A DNA stretch of 5,678 nucleotides from an uncultured Pseudoflavonifractor sp. (GTDB taxonomy: Bacteria > Bacillota > Clostridia > Oscillospirales > Oscillospiraceae): contig CANOHR010000077.1 in assembly GCA_947565875.1 (NCBI GenBank), positions 1 to 5,678 of the forward strand, in the 5' to 3' direction. Positions 3,573 through 5,678 of the stretch are shown one piece after another. The first letter of the stretch is position 1; each line of letters begins with the position of its first letter. The notes under the pieces were generated by a model. The model did no database searches, was not told the origin of the DNA, and saw only the letters and a program-made list of their open reading frames with translations. The position numbers and the translations under genes are program-made.

Positions 3573-5630
3573 ATGGGAAAGCAGCTGACAGTGGCCTTTA
3601 TCGGTAACCCCAACTGCGGCAAGACCACCCTTTTTAACGCTTATACAGGGGCTAATTTGAAGGTGGCCAACTGGCCCGGTGTGACAGTGGAACGGGTGGA
3701 GGGGGTCATGAAAGACCACGGCCTGGATATCCGGTTAGTGGATCTGCCCGGCACCTACTCTCTTACCGCCTACACCATGGAGGAGCAGGTCTCTCGCCAG
3801 TTCATCCTCTCCCAGGAGGTGGACGTGATCATCGATGTGGTGGACGCCTCCGCCCTGGAGCGGAACCTTTATCTGACCCTTCAGCTTCTGGAGTTGGGCA
3901 AGCCCGTGGTGGTGGCCCTCAATATGATGGACGTGGTCCAGAAGCGGGGCATGGAGATCGACCTTCACCGTCTGCCTGAAATGCTGGGCGTTCCCGTGAT
4001 CCCGGTCTCCGCCCGGAAGCGGACGGGACTGGAGGTACTGATGCACGCCGCCGCCCACCACGCCGAGGCTCCCCACCGGGACCCTATCATCCATGAACAT
4101 GAGTGGCACGGTCATGGAAGGACGGCGGACCGGGAGAAGCACGAAAAATACGCCATGGTCTACGATGAGGTGATGGAGTTCCGCATCGACGCGGTGGAGA
4201 CCGCCCTTACCCGGAAATGGCCGGAGCTTGTCAATCCCCGCTGGCACGCCATCAAGCTATTGGAGGGGGACGGAGAGATCGCCGGAAAGTATCCGCTGGA
4301 GCTTCCCGATATTCTGGACAAGGACTGTGAGACGGAGATCATCAACCAGAAGTACGACTTTATCGAGGAGATCATGGCGGAGGTCATGGTCCACCGGGAG
4401 GAGAAGGCCGCCATGACGGAAAGGGCGGACCAGGTGCTGACCCATCCGGTCTGGGGGCTTCCCATCTTCCTGGGCATTATGGCCCTGGTCTTTTTCCTTA
4501 CCTTCACGGTGGGGGATTTTCTGGCGGGCTTTTTTGAGTTGGGGATCGAATGGCTGTCCGGACTGGTGGGAGAGACCCTTGCAGGCTGGGGCGCAGGGGA
4601 ACTGCTGGTGGCCCTCATTACCGATGGGATCATAGCCGGAGTGGGAAGCATCCTGACCCTGCTGCCCAACATTTTTATTCTCTTTCTGGCCCTGGCCTTT
4701 CTGGAGGATACGGGATATATGGCAAGGGTCGCCTACATTATGGATGGGATAATGGGGAAGATCGGCCTTTCGGGCCGGGCTTTCCTTCCTATGGTTCTGG
4801 GCTTTGGCTGCTCAGTGCCCGCCATCATGGCCTCCCGGGCCCTGGAGAGCCGCCGGGACCGGTTTAAGGTCATGCTGGTGACCCCCTTTATGTCCTGCTC
4901 GGCAAGGCTGCCCATCTATATCCTTTTTTCCCAGCTTTTTTTCGGGAAGTACGCTATGATAGCGGCTTATTCCATGTACCTCATCGGGATCCTGGTGGCC
5001 CTTGTGACCGCCGGAATCATTCAAACTCTGGAGAAGAATAAGGGCGTGGAGAGAAGCCCCCTTCTTATCGAACTTCCCGAGTATAAAATGCCCTCGGCCC
5101 GAACGGTCCGGGTCTATGTGTGGGAGAAGGTGAAGGACTATCTCACCAAGGCGGGGACCATTATTTTTGCCGCCTCCATTATCCTCTGGTTCCTGCTGAA
5201 TTTTGGACCGACAGGGTATACTGCCGTTATGGAGGACAGCTTTGCCGCCCTCATCGGCCATGCCCTGGCCCCCCTCATGGCCCCGGCGGGACTGGGCTTC
5301 TGGCCCATTGTGGTGGCCATCATCGCCGGCATCTCTGCCAAGGAGGTGGTGGTCTCCTCCACCGCCATTCTGTTCCGGGTATCCAATGTCAATTCGGTCT
5401 CGGGTCTGGCGGCGGTCCATGCGGGTCTGGCAAGTATGGGCTTCGGGCCCTTGAACGCATACTGCGTTATGGTATTCTGTCTTTTATACGTCCCCTGCGC
5501 CGCCACCATCGGCGTCATTAAAAAGGAATCGGGAAGCTGGAAATGGACCGTCTTCTCCATAGCCTTCCAGGTGGCGGTGGCGTACCTGATGAGCTTTCTC
5601 ATCTACCAGATCGGCGGACCGGTGATGTAA
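3573..5630 (+). CDS. feoB: Ferrous iron transporter FeoB
   Basis: FeoB is the GTPase-linked inner-membrane permease for Fe(II). The 685 residues fall a little below the common length. The N-terminal G domain shows G1 GNPNCGKT (11-18), switch region NWPGVTVE (33-40), G3 DLPG (57-60), G4 NMMD (117-120) and G5 SAR (146-148). A helical regulatory region follows to about 285, including an unusual His-rich stretch (His residues from 158 to 190). From about 290 on there are some 8-10 membrane segments. The two inverted gate motifs are present: PFMSCSARLPIY (438-449, Cys442) and GISAKEVVVSS (586-596), together with LGFGCSVPAIMASR. The C-terminus ends soon after the last helix, without a Cys-rich tail. 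The start is 2 bases after feoA, with GAGG about 10 bases upstream. Confidence 0.98.
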   Translation: MGKQLTVAFIGNPNCGKTTLFNAYTGANLKVANWPGVTVERVEGVMKDHGLDIRLVDLPGTYSLTAYTMEEQVSRQFILSQEVDVIIDVVDASALERNLYLTLQLLELGKPVVVALNMMDVVQKRGMEIDLHRLPEMLGVPVIPVSARKRTGLEVLMHAAAHHAEAPHRDPIIHEHEWHGHGRTADREKHEKYAMVYDEVMEFRIDAVETALTRKWPELVNPRWHAIKLLEGDGEIAGKYPLELPDILDKDCETEIINQKYDFIEEIMAEVMVHREEKAAMTERADQVLTHPVWGLPIFLGIMALVFFLTFTVGDFLAGFFELGIEWLSGLVGETLAGWGAGELLVALITDGIIAGVGSILTLLPNIFILFLALAFLEDTGYMARVAYIMDGIMGKIGLSGRAFLPMVLGFGCSVPAIMASRALESRRDRFKVMLVTPFMSCSARLPIYILFSQLFFGKYAMIAAYSMYLIGILVALVTAGIIQTLEKNKGVERSPLLIELPEYKMPSARTVRVYVWEKVKDYLTKAGTIIFAASIILWFLLNFGPTGYTAVMEDSFAALIGHALAPLMAPAGLGFWPIVVAIIAGISAKEVVVSSTAILFRVSNVNSVSGLAAVHAGLASMGFGPLNAYCVMVFCLLYVPCAATIGVIKKESGSWKWTVFSIAFQVAVAYLMSFLIYQIGGPVM

Positions 5631-5678
5631 ATAATTTAGAAGGAAAAAGGAAAAAGCAATTAGTAAAAATAAACCGAA
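5631..5678. other. A-rich tail after feoB, no gene recognised
   Basis: The 48 bases after the feoB stop are strongly A-rich (AGAAGGAAAAAGGAAAAAG and similar), unlike the GC-rich genes before. AGAAGGA could be a ribosome site, but no start codon follows within the window. No terminator hairpin is visible. Confidence 0.5.

Noticed and set aside
3735..5602. Several minus-strand frames opposite feoB
   Set aside because: They are shadows of the conserved FeoB coding sequence, low in complexity and without ribosome sites.
1..5678. tRNA, rRNA or CRISPR array
   Set aside because: No cloverleaf, rRNA signature or regularly spaced direct repeats were seen; the repeats are dispersed and palindromic.

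Overview
The window is GC-rich bacterial DNA with all genes on the + strand. It has strong AGGAGG-type ribosome sites and a ybeY / era / yqzL-like / recO order typical of Firmicutes (Bacillota). The codon use, high GC and protein style suggest a gut clostridial lineage such as Oscillospiraceae, but that placement is inference. Nothing suggests a phage or plasmid.

Layout. (1) 1-639: the 3' part of a gene that reads straight from the end of an XRE-type helix-turn-helix into a complete-looking YbeY endoribonuclease. (2) 636-1196: a REP-associated tyrosine transposase (RAYT, Y1/HUH family), sharing a 4-base ATGA overlap with ybeY. (3) 1228-2127: era, the ribosome-assembly GTPase. (4) 2131-2212: an 82-base palindromic element. 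(5) 2318-2434: a 38-residue YqzL-like gene whose ribosome site and start codon lie in a long hairpin. (6) 2448-3203: recO. (7) 3204-3354: an intergenic stretch with three GTAG-headed palindromes. (8) 3355-3570 feoA and 3573-5630 feoB, the ferrous iron uptake pair. (9) 5631-5678: an A-rich tail with no recognisable gene.

ybeY, era, yqzL and recO form the usual housekeeping block for 16S rRNA maturation, 30S assembly and recombinational repair. feoAB is a separate function placed downstream. The RAYT lies between ybeY and era, where many Firmicutes carry dgkA and cdd.

The most interesting layer is the repeats. At least six palindromes share a GTAG head and a GGGCG...CGCCC stem whose inner pairs vary in a compensatory way. 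This matches the REP sequences that RAYTs act on. Two of them lie inside the RAYT reading frame, where they encode extra loop residues. One of those is 80/82 identical, in inverted orientation, to the element just after era, so era sits between inverted copies. Separate oddities are the HTH-YbeY fusion, the hairpin over the yqzL-like start, and a His-rich stretch in FeoB.
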